Notes: generated from the sequence alone by a model not told the origin. DNA of 64,000 nucleotides from Erinaceus europaeus (GCF_950295315.1 NC_080175.1:68920857-68984856), one strand, 5' to 3'. Numbered from the stretch's first letter, positions 1 through 12,055 are shown. Numbers and translations are program-made.

Positions 1-121
1 GAAGCTCTGCTTCACCACTCATGAAGCTTTGTTTCCCCTGCACATGGGGACCAGGGACTCAGCCTGGGTCCTTGTGCGTTGTAAGAGGTGCACTCAACTA
101 GGTGCACTGCCACTGGGTCCA
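1..121 (-). mobile_element. SINE-B, head portion, cut by window edge
   Basis: The minus-strand head (GGACCCAGTGGCAGTGCACC type) and B-box region of the tRNA-derived SINE-B are present. The CT-rich body and A-tail lie outside the window. Confidence 0.85.
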
Positions 122-960
122 GAACTTGAAAATTATTACTTTTTAAAAATTATTTTTGTTAACAGATTGCATATCAAGTCTCTATTAGACAACTCCCATT
201 GAATCTTTTGTGCAAAATACATTCTTTATCTCTAACTCCACATTTTGTTTAATATTACAGGTTTAGAGATCTATGCCTTCGATGCTAAAAAAAAAAGAAA
301 AGAAAATAGAGTTTTACTACATCAAAACATTGAAGAAATCAATCTCCATTTCAGATTATTATCAGGCTTATATAATTATAGTTGAGAAAAATCTTCAGAG
401 TTCAATAAATTGTTTTTTTTTCCCAAGGAGGGGAGAGCAAAAATTCATGAAATTTTCTTTTTTAACAGACAAAGGAAAAGTGAAAAAAATTGTACATCTT
501 TAGAATAAGGTATGTTTCTAAGTTACTTATGAGAGCCACCTAGGGAAGTAAACAAAGGTAGAGCCAGTCAAGTGTAATTGGGCGGTTGAGCTGTTTTGGG
601 GTGGGGGGTATTGCTAAGTCTGCAGAGAAAAGGAGAAGTATTTTCAGGGAAGTGCTTACATGGCTGGCTTTTTATCAGAGTATGAGGAAGAATTTCAAGG
701 TATAGTGCTAATGTGCATTCAAGTTAGGATCATGAACACTAAATGATAATCTTTCATTTTAATTAACAACTATGGACTTTTAGAACCCCTGGTTTAATTA
801 TTCACTCCTACCTGATTTTAACTCACCTGGGCATTCAGCCTGTTGTGTTTAAAGAGGTGGAAACTAAAAGTTTCCATAATAAAGTTGGGTATAATTTATT
901 ATATTTTTGTGTGTGTGATAAAGGTGTTTTTATTTATGAATAAGGAAGAAAGAGCTAGGA
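122..960. other. No recognisable feature (unique AT-rich DNA)
   Basis: I see no gene, repeat family or RNA here, only short A/T runs. The open frames at 273-503 and 843-1064 are low-complexity or run into a SINE. Confidence 0.6.
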
Positions 961-963
961 AGA

Positions 964-1160
964 GGTGCCAGGTGGTAGCACACCTGGTTAAGCACACATA
1001 TTACAGTGTACAAGGACCCAGGTTAGAGCCCCTGGTCCCCACCTACAGTGGGGAAGCTTCATGAGTGGTGAAGCAGGGCTGCAGGAGTCTCTCTGTCTCT
1101 TTCCCTCTCTCCCACCCCTCTCAATATCTCTGTCTCTTTCCAATAATAAATAAGGCAATA
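964..1160 (+). mobile_element. SINE-B
   Basis: The tRNA-like head is followed by a CT-rich body (CTCTCTGTCTCTTTCCCTCTC) and ends in AATAATAAATAA. A SINE-A is inserted immediately downstream in the opposite orientation. Confidence 0.88.
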
Positions 1161-1169
1161 TATACATAT

Positions 1170-1398
1170 AATTTTTTATTTTTGTAGTTATTATTGTTGT
1201 TGTTATTGGATAGGACAGAGAGAAATGGAGAGAGGAGGGAAAGACAGAGAGGGGGAGAAAGACACCTGCAGACCTGCTTCACCGCTTGTAAAGTGACTCC
1301 CCTGCAGGCGGGGAGCTGGAGGCTCAAACCAGGATCCTTAACAATTCTTGCACTTTGTGCCACATGCACTTAACCTGCTGCGCTACCGCTGGACTCCC
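1170..1398 (-). mobile_element. SINE-A
   Basis: Read on the minus strand it has the GGGAGTCC head, a B-box-like GGTTTGAGCC, the CACCTGCAGG spacer, CT-rich body and an AAC-triplet tail. TATATAATTTTT-like sequence on both sides is consistent with a target-site duplication. Confidence 0.88.
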
Positions 1399-1399
1399 A

Positions 1400-1670
1400 T
1401 ATATAATTTTTTTAAAGAAAAACCTAGGAAGGGAGAGTCAGGAGTCTCACTGGCACGTGCAGTGCCTGCTGGGCCTCAAAGCTACACCTTGTACTTACCA
1501 ATCCTGTTTCCTTTGCTGTGTCACTTTCTGGACAGTAAGTAGGTGCCATTCATAAAGGAAAGGAAAAAATAACTAAAACCTGATTATTGCTCATTTCTTC
1601 AAAAAAGACTGAATATGTAGTTAAGTATATTTATTCCATTTAGGTCCTAGTGACCCTTTATAACTACAAC
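1400..1670. other. No recognisable feature
   Basis: Unique sequence between SINEs. Two overlapping short frames here have no recognisable similarity or splice context. Confidence 0.5.
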
Positions 1671-1673
1671 TAC

Positions 1674-1880
1674 ACACACACCTATTTTTTTTTTTGACAA
1701 ATAATGCTTTCTTCTTCTTCTTTATCACCTCCCCCTTCTGCTTTCTTCCCCTTCTTCATGGGGTCCCCTCCACCTCTGCCTTCAGTGTTGTTAGGCTCTG
1801 ACTAATGGTGGTGCCTGGGACTGAACCCTGGAACTCTCACATTCAAGCCTTTTGAGTTACTGTTTTACTGTGCTCCTAGC
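1674..1880 (-). mobile_element. Older tRNA-type SINE
   Basis: The minus strand carries a GGTTCAGTCCCAGGC-type B box, a degenerate head and a long AG-rich (CTT on plus) body next to a T run. It is diverged and not assignable to SINE-A or SINE-B. Confidence 0.6.
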
Positions 1881-1984
1881 ATGACCATCACCCAGTAACC
1901 CATTTTGACTTCAGGCCTACTTGGTATTATTGTTCTCTAGAATTTATCATTCACAAAATAAGATTCTTATTGGACATTCACATC

Positions 1985-2372
1985 CTCTTTTTTTCCCTTT
2001 GATTTTTCGTGATTTAACAGAGCCTTACAAAATGTTATGGTTTCAGTGGTATGATTTCATGCCCATACTTGGTGTGTGAGAGTCATCATACCATCCACCA
2101 AAGTTCTGCCCACTTCTATACCCTCTTCTCTACCACAGTGCTCACAAAGCCCAAGAGACAGTTTGGATACCATTGCTTTTACAAGTCACTTGCTTTAGTC
2201 AAAACCATCCAGTAGCTGGCCTTCACCTCTTTGCTTATTTCTCTGACTATAAGCACCTCTAGTCATCCATTTTGTTCCAAGTAATGCAACATCACCTTTT
2301 TGTTATTGCAGAGTAGTATTTCATTAAATATATATATTCCATGACTTTATCCAGTCTCCTGTACTTGGACAT
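1985..2372 (-). mobile_element. Old L1 3' end fragment
   Basis: On the minus strand this resembles the L1 ORF2 C-terminus/3'UTR: plus-strand text around 2300-2345 has the pattern 'AGTAGTATTTCATTAAATATATATATTCC' in degenerate form (full string split by mutations), then the ATGACTTTATCCAGTC motif. A related fragment lies at 48115-48240. Confidence 0.6.
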
Positions 2373-2399
2373 TTATTTATTTATTTATTATTTTACATC

Positions 2400-2725
2400 T
2401 TTTTTTTTTTTTTTTTTGCTTCCAGAGTTACTTACTGCTGCGGTTCTGTGCCTGCACTATGAATCCTCTGCTCTGGGACACCATTTTTCCCTTTTGTTGC
2501 CCTTGTTGTTTATCGTTGTTGTTGTTATTATTGTTCAATACGATAGAAATGGAGAAAGGAGGGCAAGACAGAGAGTAGGAGAGAAAGACACCTGTAGACC
2601 TGTTTCACCACTTGTGAAGTGATCCCCTGCAGGTAGGGAACTGGGGTCTCAAACCAGGATCCTTCCTCCGGTCCTTGCTTTTGGCGTCCTGTGTGCTTAA
2701 CCCACTGTGCTATCGCCTGGCCCTT
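2400..2725 (-). mobile_element. SINE-A, long form
   Basis: T-run, then the 3' extension motif (TTGCTTCCAGAGTTACTTAC), GTT-triplet tail, GA-rich body, CCCTGCAGG and the GGGCCAGGCGAT head on the minus strand. Confidence 0.85.
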
Positions 2726-2823
2726 TTATTTTTTTTTATTTATTTGCTTTTTATTAATTTTTTATTTTTGCCTCCAGGTTTATTGCTGGTGTCCTTGGGC
2801 ATTTAGATTGGAACATTGTTTTT

Positions 2824-3042
2824 TTTTTAATTTTTTATAATTATCTTTATTTATTTATTGGATAGAGACAGGTAGAAATTGCGAGAGAAGGGGGTGATAG
2901 AGAGGGAGAGAGACAGAGACATCTGCAGACCTGCTTCACCACTTGTGAAGGTTTCACCCTGCAGGTGGGGACCAGGGGATCGAACCTGGGTCCTTGCACA
3001 TTATAACGTGCGGTTAACTAGGTGCACCACCACCTGGCCCCA
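2824..3042 (-). mobile_element. SINE-B
   Basis: Near-complete minus-strand copy: tail TTATTTATTTATTGG, body GATAGAGAGGGAGAGAGAC, spacer CCTGCAGGTGGGGACC, B box GGTTCGATCCC and head GGGGCCAGGTGG. Confidence 0.92.
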
Positions 3043-3335
3043 AATGTCATTTTTTAAATTCACTCATTATGTTGCATGCCTTCGAAAATCCTCCCAGTTT
3101 GTCAGTAAGGAACACTCCAAGATGTGGTAAAGTCACTTGTGAGTTGTTTCCAGTTTGGGATAAACTCTTCCGAAAAACAAGCTACCTGTCTGCTGTCGCC
3201 TCACCATATATTCTGACTAGAAGTGCATAGTCTGAAAGCACCACAACCAAACACACACACGCCAAAAAATCCAAAAATGAGCAGTTTCTGCTTTTAAGGG
3301 TATCTGCCCCTTCAGTGACACATTCTTTTCAAAAT

Positions 3336-3448
3336 ATGTTTTATTTATTTTTAAAATTTCTATGGTTTATAGTCAACAGTAAAATACAGTAGTTTGTACG
3401 TACATAACATTTCCCAATTTTCCACATAATAATACTACCTCCATTCAT
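3336..3448 (-). mobile_element. L1 3'-end fragment (old 3'UTR type)
   Basis: Plus-strand text TAGTCAACAGTAAAATACAG and the following ACATAACATTTCCCAATTTT match the L1 3' end at 9840-9910. It is a short, 5'-truncated minus-strand insertion. Confidence 0.65.
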
Positions 3449-3454
3449 ATTTAC

Positions 3455-3640
3455 TTTATTTTGATGAGAGAGACAGAAAGAAGACACACACACACACACA
3501 CACGCACACACACACACACACACCCAGAGGACTGCTCAGCTCTGGTTGATAGTGTGCTGGGGATTGAACCTGAGACTTTAGAGCCTCAGATAGACGTAAC
3601 GGTCTTTTGCCTCAGCATTGTGCTGTCTCCTCAGCCTATG
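3455..3640 (-). mobile_element. SINE-C with expanded (CA)n body
   Basis: Minus-strand tRNA-type SINE with GGTTCAATCCCCAGC B box and CTCTGATG..GAGACAGC head. It resembles 9109-9241 and 51203-51388. The normal CT-rich body is replaced by about 39 bp of AC dinucleotides. Confidence 0.75.
3484..3522. repeat. (AC)n microsatellite
   Basis: About 19 AC units with one G interruption, within a SINE-C body. Confidence 0.95.
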
Positions 3641-3644
3641 ACAC

Positions 3645-4126
3645 TCATATTCTTTACAAGTACCTTCTTACATTTTTTCTTAATGCAAATCAATAGTTTT
3701 CTTTGCCTAGCTGAAATGTGCCATAAAACTCTTGACTTTTTGTTTTCACCCAGTTAACATTTTATGTAAGTATAGAGCTTTTGGGAGGGAAGTTCTAGGA
3801 AGAAGTAAGAGTTGAGAGGTGTGTAAAAGTGAAGGAGAGAAGGAATGTGATTTGATGGGAGTTGGTTCTGATAAGGGAACTTTGGACTCCGATGTAAAAG
3901 TGTTGTAGATAAGTTTTCTTCTCCAAAGGAAATGAAATTGTGGTGTGACAATCGGCATTCTTAGTGATCTTTTTGAATGGTCATTCTGAAGTAGCTCTAT
4001 GGGAAATGAGTGAGATGAGTCTGTTCTGAAAATATTCAAATCAAAGGTGTTGTTCCAATCAACTATGAAATTACCACTAAGGAAGCCATCGTATGTTCAG
4101 CAAGTAAACAAGTTATTCTCACGTTT
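3645..4126. other. No recognisable feature
   Basis: Unique sequence. The minus-strand open frame at 3746-4039 has no recognisable motif, and the region lacks codon-like structure. Confidence 0.5.
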
Positions 4127-4129
4127 AAA

Positions 4130-4441
4130 GAATACAAGGTCCTCACTGCAAACTCTAGTGTACTACTCCTTTCAGGTATGTATTTTGCAGTAGTTTATGG
4201 ATATGTGTGCACATAAGCTCTCTCTCACAGAAACTGGTGTATATCTAGGTTATGGGACTTTGTTAGAAAGTGAACTACCTGAGATGAAATTAGAGTGTAC
4301 TATAAAAGGAAAGGTCTCACCCGAGTAATGAAGCTGAAGGGTTGTCATTCCACACGTGAAGTCTCTGGACACAGTCTGAGGTGAAGCATGTTGAGGTGGC
4401 AATCGTTGCATTGGTTAGATTGTGATTGGCGGATGCAATAT
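4130..4441 (-). mobile_element. Orphan internal fragment of L1 3'UTR, no A-tail
   Basis: Closely matches 39883-40190 and 60517-60825, the upstream part of the L1 3'UTR. It lacks the terminal ~450 bp and any adjacent poly-T. It includes the 3'UTR donor-like site (minus strand ACTCGG|GTGAGA, near 4320) and stops at the GCAATATTAT motif. Confidence 0.8.
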
Positions 4442-6165
4442 TATCCTTGTTTTGGAAAATGTTGTTTATGATGCTGGTTGTTCAGACTTTCTAAATGTAG
4501 ATTTTTTTTGTTCTAAGTTTTTAGGACTTAACCTTCTCCTCTTACTAATTTTTCGAATTGACATTCTCTTATTTTTGAATACTCAAAACCATGAAAAGCC
4601 TATGTTTGAAATATAGCTATCTTAGTGTCAAGCACTAAGCTTATAAGCGAATGTGGGGGTAATGCTCATACAGAGTGATTTATCCATGTGAGAAAGAAGT
4701 CAGCTATTCAGTCCAGAGGTTTCACTTTTATCTTTGTGCTTCACTAATTTGATGTTTTTTTGTCCTTGGCTGGGTGAATTTTGAAATATATTGTCATCTG
4801 ACAAATCAGTGACTGCAGGTATTTGTAGTTCCTTATAACTATGGTTAAGAGTGAATCTAATCTAAATAGGGGTTGCCACTTATATTGTCAAGATGGAGTC
4901 TATAACAGGATGTATTCCATAATTTATTTTAATATCTTTCCCTGTCTTAAGTATACAATGCATGCTCTGAGAGCAGCCTCTTTATATTTGGATTATAAAC
5001 TTAGAAAATCAAGTTAATGATAGCAATGCTGCCATAACTTTAAACTCAGAAGTGCTGGGAGGCAGTATTTACTCATGATATGCTGACAACACAGAAGTTT
5101 GTTTTCAGATACATCTGCAATGTCTATCTTGAACATTCCAGATTGTAGGAATTGAAGGGCCTTCCTTTTCAAGGGAAAAAATATATATATTGCTGATGGC
5201 AGCATCAGGGAGAATTGGTTTAGTACGTATGCTGCATGTGTCACTTAGTGCTTCTTGAAATTGCTAGATATTTTGGTTACAACACGGGCTTCCCAAATGG
5301 TGGCGGTGCAAACATTTGTTCTGCTCCACTTTGTTATGAGAGTGTCTGAGAAACAAAGCTATAAAAGTTCTTGAAATAGAGGGAAGCCTTTCATTTTGTT
5401 TTCCTTTCAGATTTGTTGTTACATCCTCATCTTGAAGAGAATGCCTGTAGTTTATTTTGTCTGGAGGGAGGCTTGTGTCGATGTTCCATATGTGAACACT
5501 CAAATAATGGCCATAAACCATGTGTGGTAGAAACACAAAAGGTCTTGGCTTACTTTTATCTCTGTCATTTTATGTTTTATGTCTATGGGAGGTGAGAGAA
5601 TTCAGTCACTCACTCAGAGATTGGAATACCAGAGAGGTACTCAAAGGGTCCTACTCTCTGGAATGCTAAAGGAGGCAGAGTTTTCTTGAAGCTGGTTAGG
5701 TTTCTACTTTTCATCCTTTCTCTTTTACCCAAGGGAAACAACTCCAGGTTGGGTTTCTTTTGTGCTGTGAGTTAACTAGAGATGCAGGATTTTCAATAAC
5801 AACAGTGACTTTTCCTTGAGGGGTGGTTTCTGTAGCTGTTTTCTAAAGAAAGAATGTACTAGAAATCTCTTTCCATAGCTGAAATTTTATAGTTGGCACT
5901 TAAAGTATGTTTGGCTTTTGACACTGTGAAAGATTTGTTATTTAAAATAAATAAGTGGGAGTTAGAATCTGAGAAATGGATGGGGTTGGAAGGTTTCATG
6001 GGGAGATGAGAAATTGTATCCATAGGTCAGCAACCATAATGTAAGCTGTTATTCACAAAAAAAAAAAAAAAAAAATCTGGGGGAGAAAAACAGAGAAGAA
6101 GCATAGCAAAAGCTTCCAATCTTTAAAAAATACTATGCAATGAATGATTCTAGAAATAATATTAA
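4442..6165. other. No recognisable feature (unique DNA)
   Basis: About 1.7 kb without a recognisable repeat. Open frames at 4422-4616, 5014-5244, 5264-5536 and 5413-5595 are short, overlap on opposite strands and show no known motif. An A17 run ends near 6075. Confidence 0.55.
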
Positions 6166-6166
6166 G

Positions 6167-6375
6167 GCTTGAGACTGGATGGTGGGCACTTGATTGACCA
6201 CATATGTTAAAATGCACAAGAACCCAGGTTTAAACCCTGGGTTCACACCAGCAGGGTGAAAGCTTGGTGACTGGAGAAGCATTGTTGCAGGTGCCTCTCT
6301 TACCTCTCTCCTTTCAATTTCTGAGTGTCTCAATTTCTGAGTGTCTCTGTCCAATAAATAAATGAATAAAAAATT
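6167..6375 (+). mobile_element. SINE-B (diverged)
   Basis: Head ACTGGATGGTGGGCAC, B box GGTTTAAACCC, CT-rich body with a small internal duplication of CAATTTCTGAGTGTCT, and tail AATAAATAAATGAATAAA. Confidence 0.82.
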
Positions 6376-7319
6376 TAAATATTGTTAAAGATCTTTGAGA
6401 AAGGCTTTAAAATACATTTGCATTGGCTATGTGTACAGTTAAAGTAAGGATGTCTAGGTAATAAAGTGCATACTAAAATAGAAGTAGTAAAGTTTGAAGA
6501 ATAAGAATTATTTAAAATGTTGATTTTCCAAACTCTCCCAAATTGATTCTTATCGCTCATTATTAAATAACTAAATAGTGAAGTAAAAAACATTGTTTAA
6601 TAAAGTTGAGTGAATTCACATTATAAAAAAGAATGCTTTATAGTATAAAAGTACTTTCATTTTTAGTGTTTACAGTTATGAGCCATTGAAGGCTGAGTCA
6701 GAGATTGACAAGAGCTAGCTTTCTTGTTCCCCTTTGACCTGTTTTAAATACTAGAGCCAGGGTTGATATCTTTGTACCATGACTCTTACAATTCCGCCAT
6801 CCTCTCATATGCTCTGTGGGCAGTTACAGACTCTGTGTTGTTTATTTACTCTTCCATGGACTCTGCCTTATTTTATATTAAGCTTTGTTGTCTGGACTGT
6901 TGTCTTTTTGCACTTCTTTAAGCAATTCTAATGTATCTCTCACTAGGATGCTTTAGCCCAGAAGTTCACTTGTGGAAGGTAACTTGGAGGTCTCTAGTTC
7001 AAATATTCACCACAGTGTTCAAAAAAGGACACATGGATTCTATATAGACACCTTCAGTGGTAGGCAGGGCTGTTGTCTATGACAGAAACTCAACCAGTTG
7101 AACCATTAGTGACATCATCTTTAAGAAAAGGGTTGCTGCTGAACTCCATCAGGTGAACAGAAGAAATTTATTTTCTAGGACCATCAACAATATGAAATTT
7201 ACTGATTTTCCTTATTTTGAAATTCTCATTTAGTGGTGAAGTATTTATAGGAAAAGAATACTGAGTAGGATTTTTTTTTTCTCATGGTCCTTTCTGATCC
7301 CCTAGAGCTTGTTAAACCT
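6376..7319. other. No recognisable feature
   Basis: AT-rich unique DNA. The minus-strand frame at 6375-6593 has no recognisable similarity. Confidence 0.5.
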
Positions 7320-7490
7320 CTTACATATAATCCACTTATATTAGCTTATACTCACAACAACGCTGCAGGGCATTGTTCTGTTACCCATTTTAATAGAATT
7401 CAGCGATGATGAGATAAATGACAACTTGTCTAAGTAATTCCCCACTAGAGTAAAGACAGTCTGCTCAAGACTGTACCTTACAATAAAGGT
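7320..7490 (-). mobile_element. MIR-like ancient SINE fragment
   Basis: Contains the MIR core in antisense form (ACTCACAACAACGCTGCAGG, then TTACCCATTTTAATAGAATT). It is heavily diverged, as expected for this ancient mammalian family. Confidence 0.5.
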
Positions 7491-8852
7491 AACATTGCCT
7501 AGTGTATATTTTTCATTAAAAAACACTATAGACTTTGAAATTTCAAACTACTAGAGAAGTATAGTTTTTTTTAAGAGAGTACTAAATAAAGCAATAAAAG
7601 AAATTCCCCATTTATTTGTCCAATGCTGCTTTATAACTTACTGATAGTATATGTAAAATGTTTGGTTAACATAAAAATGCAAACAAAATGAAATGTCCAT
7701 TATCAATTCCTTAAAGGTAAAGATAATAATAAAATCTCCTCTCCATGCCTCCCAGTTACAGATATTATAAGTATGAATAAATTAATAACCTATAATATTT
7801 GTATACATTGCTGTATCTCACACAGTGCATATTTTATATACATATTTCTAATATTGGTGATATGAGTAATTGTATAGTCCACCATTTATAAAATGAGATA
7901 GCATAATAGATATGAAGAAATTTGCTTTGTGCTTTTACTGATCAATTAGAAGCTTCCTCCTTCATCCTTTAATGCATGCAATTATTGCTCATTATAATAC
8001 ATATATAATAAGAACATGCTACGGTTCAAGATGTTTTCCCATCATGAAATAGATTTAGAAATCCAGGATAAGTTTTAATTTTTTTTTAGTGTGTGCAATT
8101 CAGATTCTTTCTTTCTTCCACTTTTTTCTTACTAGTGAGAACTGCAATTAAGAAGATAGTTCAATCATTAGTGCACAGAAAAAATTGAAACTGGCAAAAA
8201 AAAAAACAACCAAACAAACAAAAAACAAAACACTGATCACTGATACTTTCTTTTCCTTCCCATGATTCTTATCTGAGCTGGAGAGAGATGCCAGCTGGGG
8301 CAGAGTAAAGACAATAGGAGAGAGATGAGGAAGAACAGCTAGTGAAGGTGCCCTGGAGATGAAAGCAGATTATCTAAGTGAATATGGAGAGATAAGAAGA
8401 GTGCTGGGCTACACAACGCTAGAGCATCACCACTGTCACACACAGGCAGATTCATTTTAGGTCATAACACAACTTATAACATTAATATTATAAATTATTA
8501 TTATAGATTATAAATTATATAATATATTATAAATTATTATAAATCATAACACTTAAAATGAAGGTATCAACTGTGAAATTATGATTCCCTGTTTTTAGAC
8601 TGTTTCATGTTCCCACCTGACATTGCTTCTTTACACATATACTATCCATAGTATATACTCCCTCTGTGAGACAGGCACTGCCACCCCTATATTATCTTAC
8701 TCGTGTGCCTTGATATAATAAGTAGTTAATTTTTGTTCATAGGAGTTAGTTATCTCAGAAGTTATACTGCTATTATAGATAAGGGAAAAGGCACTACTGT
8801 TTGTTTTGTCTCAAACAAATACGAAATTGAGCAGAATGTCGGTAAAAGAGCT
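7491..8852. other. No recognisable feature; AT-rich block
   Basis: Unique DNA. At 8465-8560 there is an imperfect ATTATAAATTATTA-type repeat able to form A/T hairpins. No coding signal. Confidence 0.5.
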
Positions 8853-8853
8853 G

Positions 8854-9004
8854 TTTTTTTTTTAAGATTTTATTTATTTATTAATGAGAAAGATAGGAGG
8901 AGAGAGAAAGAAAGGGACATCACCCTGGCACATGTGCTGCCGGATATCTCAGGACCTCATGCTTGAGAGTCCAGAGCCTTATCACTGTGCCATCACCCGG
9001 ACCA
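8854..9004 (-). mobile_element. Older tRNA-type SINE (AATGAGAAAGATAGG family)
   Basis: The minus-strand head GGTCCGGGTGATGGC is followed by a degenerate B box, a GAGAGAAAGAAAGGGAC body and an AATAAATAAA tail. It matches 58283-58425 and, more distantly, 56548-56690. Confidence 0.75.
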
Positions 9005-9061
9005 CAGAAGAACTGTTTTTCTACGTTGAAGTACATTTCACTATTCAGTCTTTAAAAAAAG

Positions 9062-9063
<2 letters not shown>

Positions 9064-9109
<46 letters not shown>
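9064..9109. repeat. (TA)n microsatellite
   Basis: About 22 TA units with one CATA interruption, between two SINEs. It probably grew from a SINE body or tail. Confidence 0.95.
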
Positions 9110-9111
<2 letters not shown>

Positions 9112-9241
9112 GGGAGTGATACACAGAGTGAGACAAGAGCACTGCTCAGCTGTAGCTTATGATGGTGCTGGGGATTGAATATAGCACCTCAGAACCTCAG
9201 GCATGAAAGTGCACAACAGTTATGCTGTGTCTCCATCCTCC
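9109..9241 (-). mobile_element. SINE-C fragment
   Basis: The plus strand shows AGCACTGCTCAGCTGTAGC, then GGGGATTGAATATAGCACCTC, the antisense SINE-C head and B box. The body is replaced by the (TA)n tract. Confidence 0.72.
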
Positions 9242-9468
9242 CCACTGTTCATTCTTGAATAAAAAATTTGGGGTTAAATTTTCTGATTATTAGAAGAGAA
9301 AAACAATTATAGATTTCTTGGTGTTTCAACTGTATTTCTTTTTGGAACACTTAAGATTTTTCTGAAAACATTTCTGGAAATCAATACTCATCAAGTTGTT
9401 TGAGGAACTGACTAAAAATTCAAATGCTCTTTGGTTGAATGCTTTCTATATTCAGAATTGCTTTTTTG
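9242..9468. other. No recognisable feature
   Basis: Short unique gap between SINEs. Confidence 0.4.
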
Positions 9469-9683
9469 GGGAAGACTGGGTGGTGGCACACTTGGCTGAG
9501 AGCACATGTCACAATGCACAAGGACTTGGGTTCAAGCCCCCGATCACCACCTGCAGGAGAAAAGCTTCACAAGTGTTGAAGCAGTGCTGCAGGTGTCTCT
9601 CTGTCTCTCTCCCTCTCTATGTCCCCATTGCCTCTAGATTTTCAGCTGTATCTATCCTATAAATAAAGGTTAATTTTTTAAAA
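9469..9683 (+). mobile_element. SINE-B
   Basis: Complete: head GGTGGTGGCACACTTGG-like, B box GGTTCAAGCCC, spacer CACCTGCAGG, CT-rich body, tail ATAAATAAAGGTTAATTTTT. Confidence 0.9.
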
Positions 9684-9829
9684 GCAGCTGTTTTTTTTCT
9701 CTATTACATAAATTTTCTCATCTTTTTATTAGGAAGCAATTTGTCAATAAGAAGCTTGAATTACCTTTTCTTTTCTATAAAAATTATTAGAAAGTGAGTC
9801 TGTGAGAGTTTCAATTAATTGGGTAAAAC

Positions 9830-10312
9830 ATTTTTTTCTTTATTGGGGGATTAATGTTTTACAGTCGCCAGTAAATATAATAGTTTATATTTACATAACA
9901 TTTCTCAGTTTTCTACATAACATACAACTCCCACTAGGTCCTCTGCCATCCATTTCCAGGACCTCTCCCCCCACCTCTCTACCCCAGAGTCTTTTACTTT
10001 GGTGCAATACACCAAATCCAGTCCAGGTTCTGCTTAGTGTTTTTCTCTTCTGATCTTATTTTTCAACTTCTGCCTGTGAATGAGATCATCCCATATCCAT
10101 GCTTCTGTTTTTGACTTATTTCACTTAACATGATTTATTCAAGCTCCATTCAAGATGGACTGAAAATGGTGAAATCATCATTATTAATACCTGAGTAGTA
10201 TTCTATTGTGTTTATATACCATGACTTGCTCAGCCACTCATCTGTTGTTGGACACCTGGGTTGCTTCCAGGTTTTGGCTATTACAAATTGTGCTGCTATG
10301 AACATGGGTAAA
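9830..10312 (-). mobile_element. 5'-truncated L1 (old 3'UTR type)
   Basis: T-rich 3' end at the left, then 3'UTR text matching 3336-3448. The antisense ORF2 C-terminus follows from about 10080: TATTCTATTGTGTTTATATACC and CATCTGTTGTTGGACACC correspond to the region also present at 43900-44000 and 61530-61640. It is truncated after AACATGGGTA. Confidence 0.85.
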
Positions 10313-11759
10313 AACATTTTTCAAAGGAGGTACTTTTATGTTTAGCAAGATGCGTCCCAGATTTCTACTGAGTAACTTTACTATTGAGTCTGCTAATGAA
10401 TAAGTATAGAATGAAAATAATGATCAACAGCATCAGAATCCCTCTGTTATGCTGTTTCATACAGGGAGAACTATTATTTACTTCTCAGCTATGCAGAGAC
10501 TTCAAGAGGGTCAGTGTTTTAGTCACAGAATTGAACTTATTTTATGTGTGACATTTGTTAAAGTGACCACTCTAGTCTCTATATTTCAACAAAGAAAAGA
10601 ACGATCGTGTTTATCGAACTGTTGTTAGGTAGAAAGTCATTGCTTGGTTATAAAGCAGGGGAATGCCATATGGAAACTGTATCTATGATTTTTCCTCCTT
10701 GTGACTGCATTCTTGCCTACATCTCTACCTGTGCTCCCTTCCCTTGAGTGCTTCCACCAGTCCCAAAACACAAAAGACAGGGAAAAACGCTTCTACTGGT
10801 TACATGTTCTTTGGTATAAGTAACACAGTGGCACTGTAGAAGTGCTGCATTTGGGATAATGTTGAGAGTGAGAGAAAATTAAGAGTGGAGGTGTGGAACT
10901 TGGATGAGAGGGGAGTTAACCTCTCAAAGAAATTATTCCTATTATGGAAATTAGAAAACTGAGGTTCTGAAGCTGAGTTTCCTCATGTTGCAATGTGTGA
11001 CTTTTCTTTCATTCTTCCTTTCATTTTGTACTTTATTTTACTAAGCAGAACACTCCTCATTTCTTACCTGCAGTAAAAAAAAGACCGGGACTCTTCAGGA
11101 CAGGACCTTCTTTGATATGATATAACTAACATTTTTCTAAGCCTAGGAAATTGGATTCGTGGTCTGGAATTTCAGAACATGATTATTGTGAAGTTTTCTT
11201 AAGCCTACCTGGAAAATTGTTCTATGGGAATTTAATGTTAAGTTGATAGAGTTTTAAGGGTGGGTAGAGTAGTTTTCTTGTAGATCACACAATGACTCAC
11301 TTTTTTTTTCTTTTTACATGAGTGAGCCATTAATAAAGAAATCCTTTGAATGTCTCCTGTGGTGCCTAATTCATTGTAAAAAAAATAGGGAAAAAAAAGG
11401 CATTCTTAGTTGTTAACTTTGGGATTCAAAAAGCAAACAGATATTGTTGGGATTTTTTTTTCCCCATATTAATATAACAGTGGATAATCCAGGATTGCCT
11501 GGTGTTAAATTCAAAAGATAATTGTTCCTGTGGTGCAACACTACACTGTGGGTAATAAGAATGAGTAAGCAGAGGCCAGGCTATATAGTGACCCACCTAC
11601 ATCCAAAGACCAAGGATACAGAAAATATTGTGTTGTCAGAAACATCATCAGGTATTTGTCTATGCAAAAATGTGTCATGACTTTCTAATGTGAGGGACCC
11701 ATCACTGCTCAAGACTACGTGAATCTATCTAGGCTTTGGTTTATTGAAAAGTATCTTTA
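10313..11759. other. Mostly unique DNA, possible MIR trace
   Basis: No gene recognised. Around 10935-10990 the string GAAAACTGAGGTTCTGAAGC could be an antisense MIR core but is too short to call. A C/T-rich stretch at 10690-10760 has no further structure. Confidence 0.4.
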
Positions 11760-11761
11760 AA

Positions 11762-12055
11762 AAGAGCCCCGCCTCACTAGGGAAAGAGAGAGACAGGCTG
11801 GGAGTATGGATCGACCTGTCAATGCTCATGTTCAGTGAAGAAGCAATTACAGAAGCCAGACCTTCCACTTTCTGCACCCCATAATGAACCTGGGTCCATA
11901 CTCCCAGAGGGATAAAGAATAGGAAAGCTATCAGGAGAGGGGATGGGATATGGAGTTCTGACGGTGGGAATTGTGTGAGGTTGTACCCCTCTTATCCTAT
12001 GGTTTTTGTCAGTGTTTCCTTTTTATAAATAAAAATTAAAAAAAATATGGACAGT
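11762..12055 (+). mobile_element. 5'-truncated L1 3'UTR, plus orientation
   Basis: Terminal 3'UTR of the young L1 family: CACTAGGGAAAGAGAGAGAC, GGGTCCATACTCCCAGAGGG, GGTTGTACCCCTCTTATCC, then a TTTATAAATAAAAATTAAAA tail. It is one of two sense-strand copies; the others are antisense. Confidence 0.9.

Noticed and set aside
5413..5595. Cysteine-containing open frame considered as a possible exon
   Set aside because: The CTTTCAG upstream could be an acceptor, but no similarity, no donor in frame and no neighbouring exon were seen. An overlapping antisense frame is equally long.
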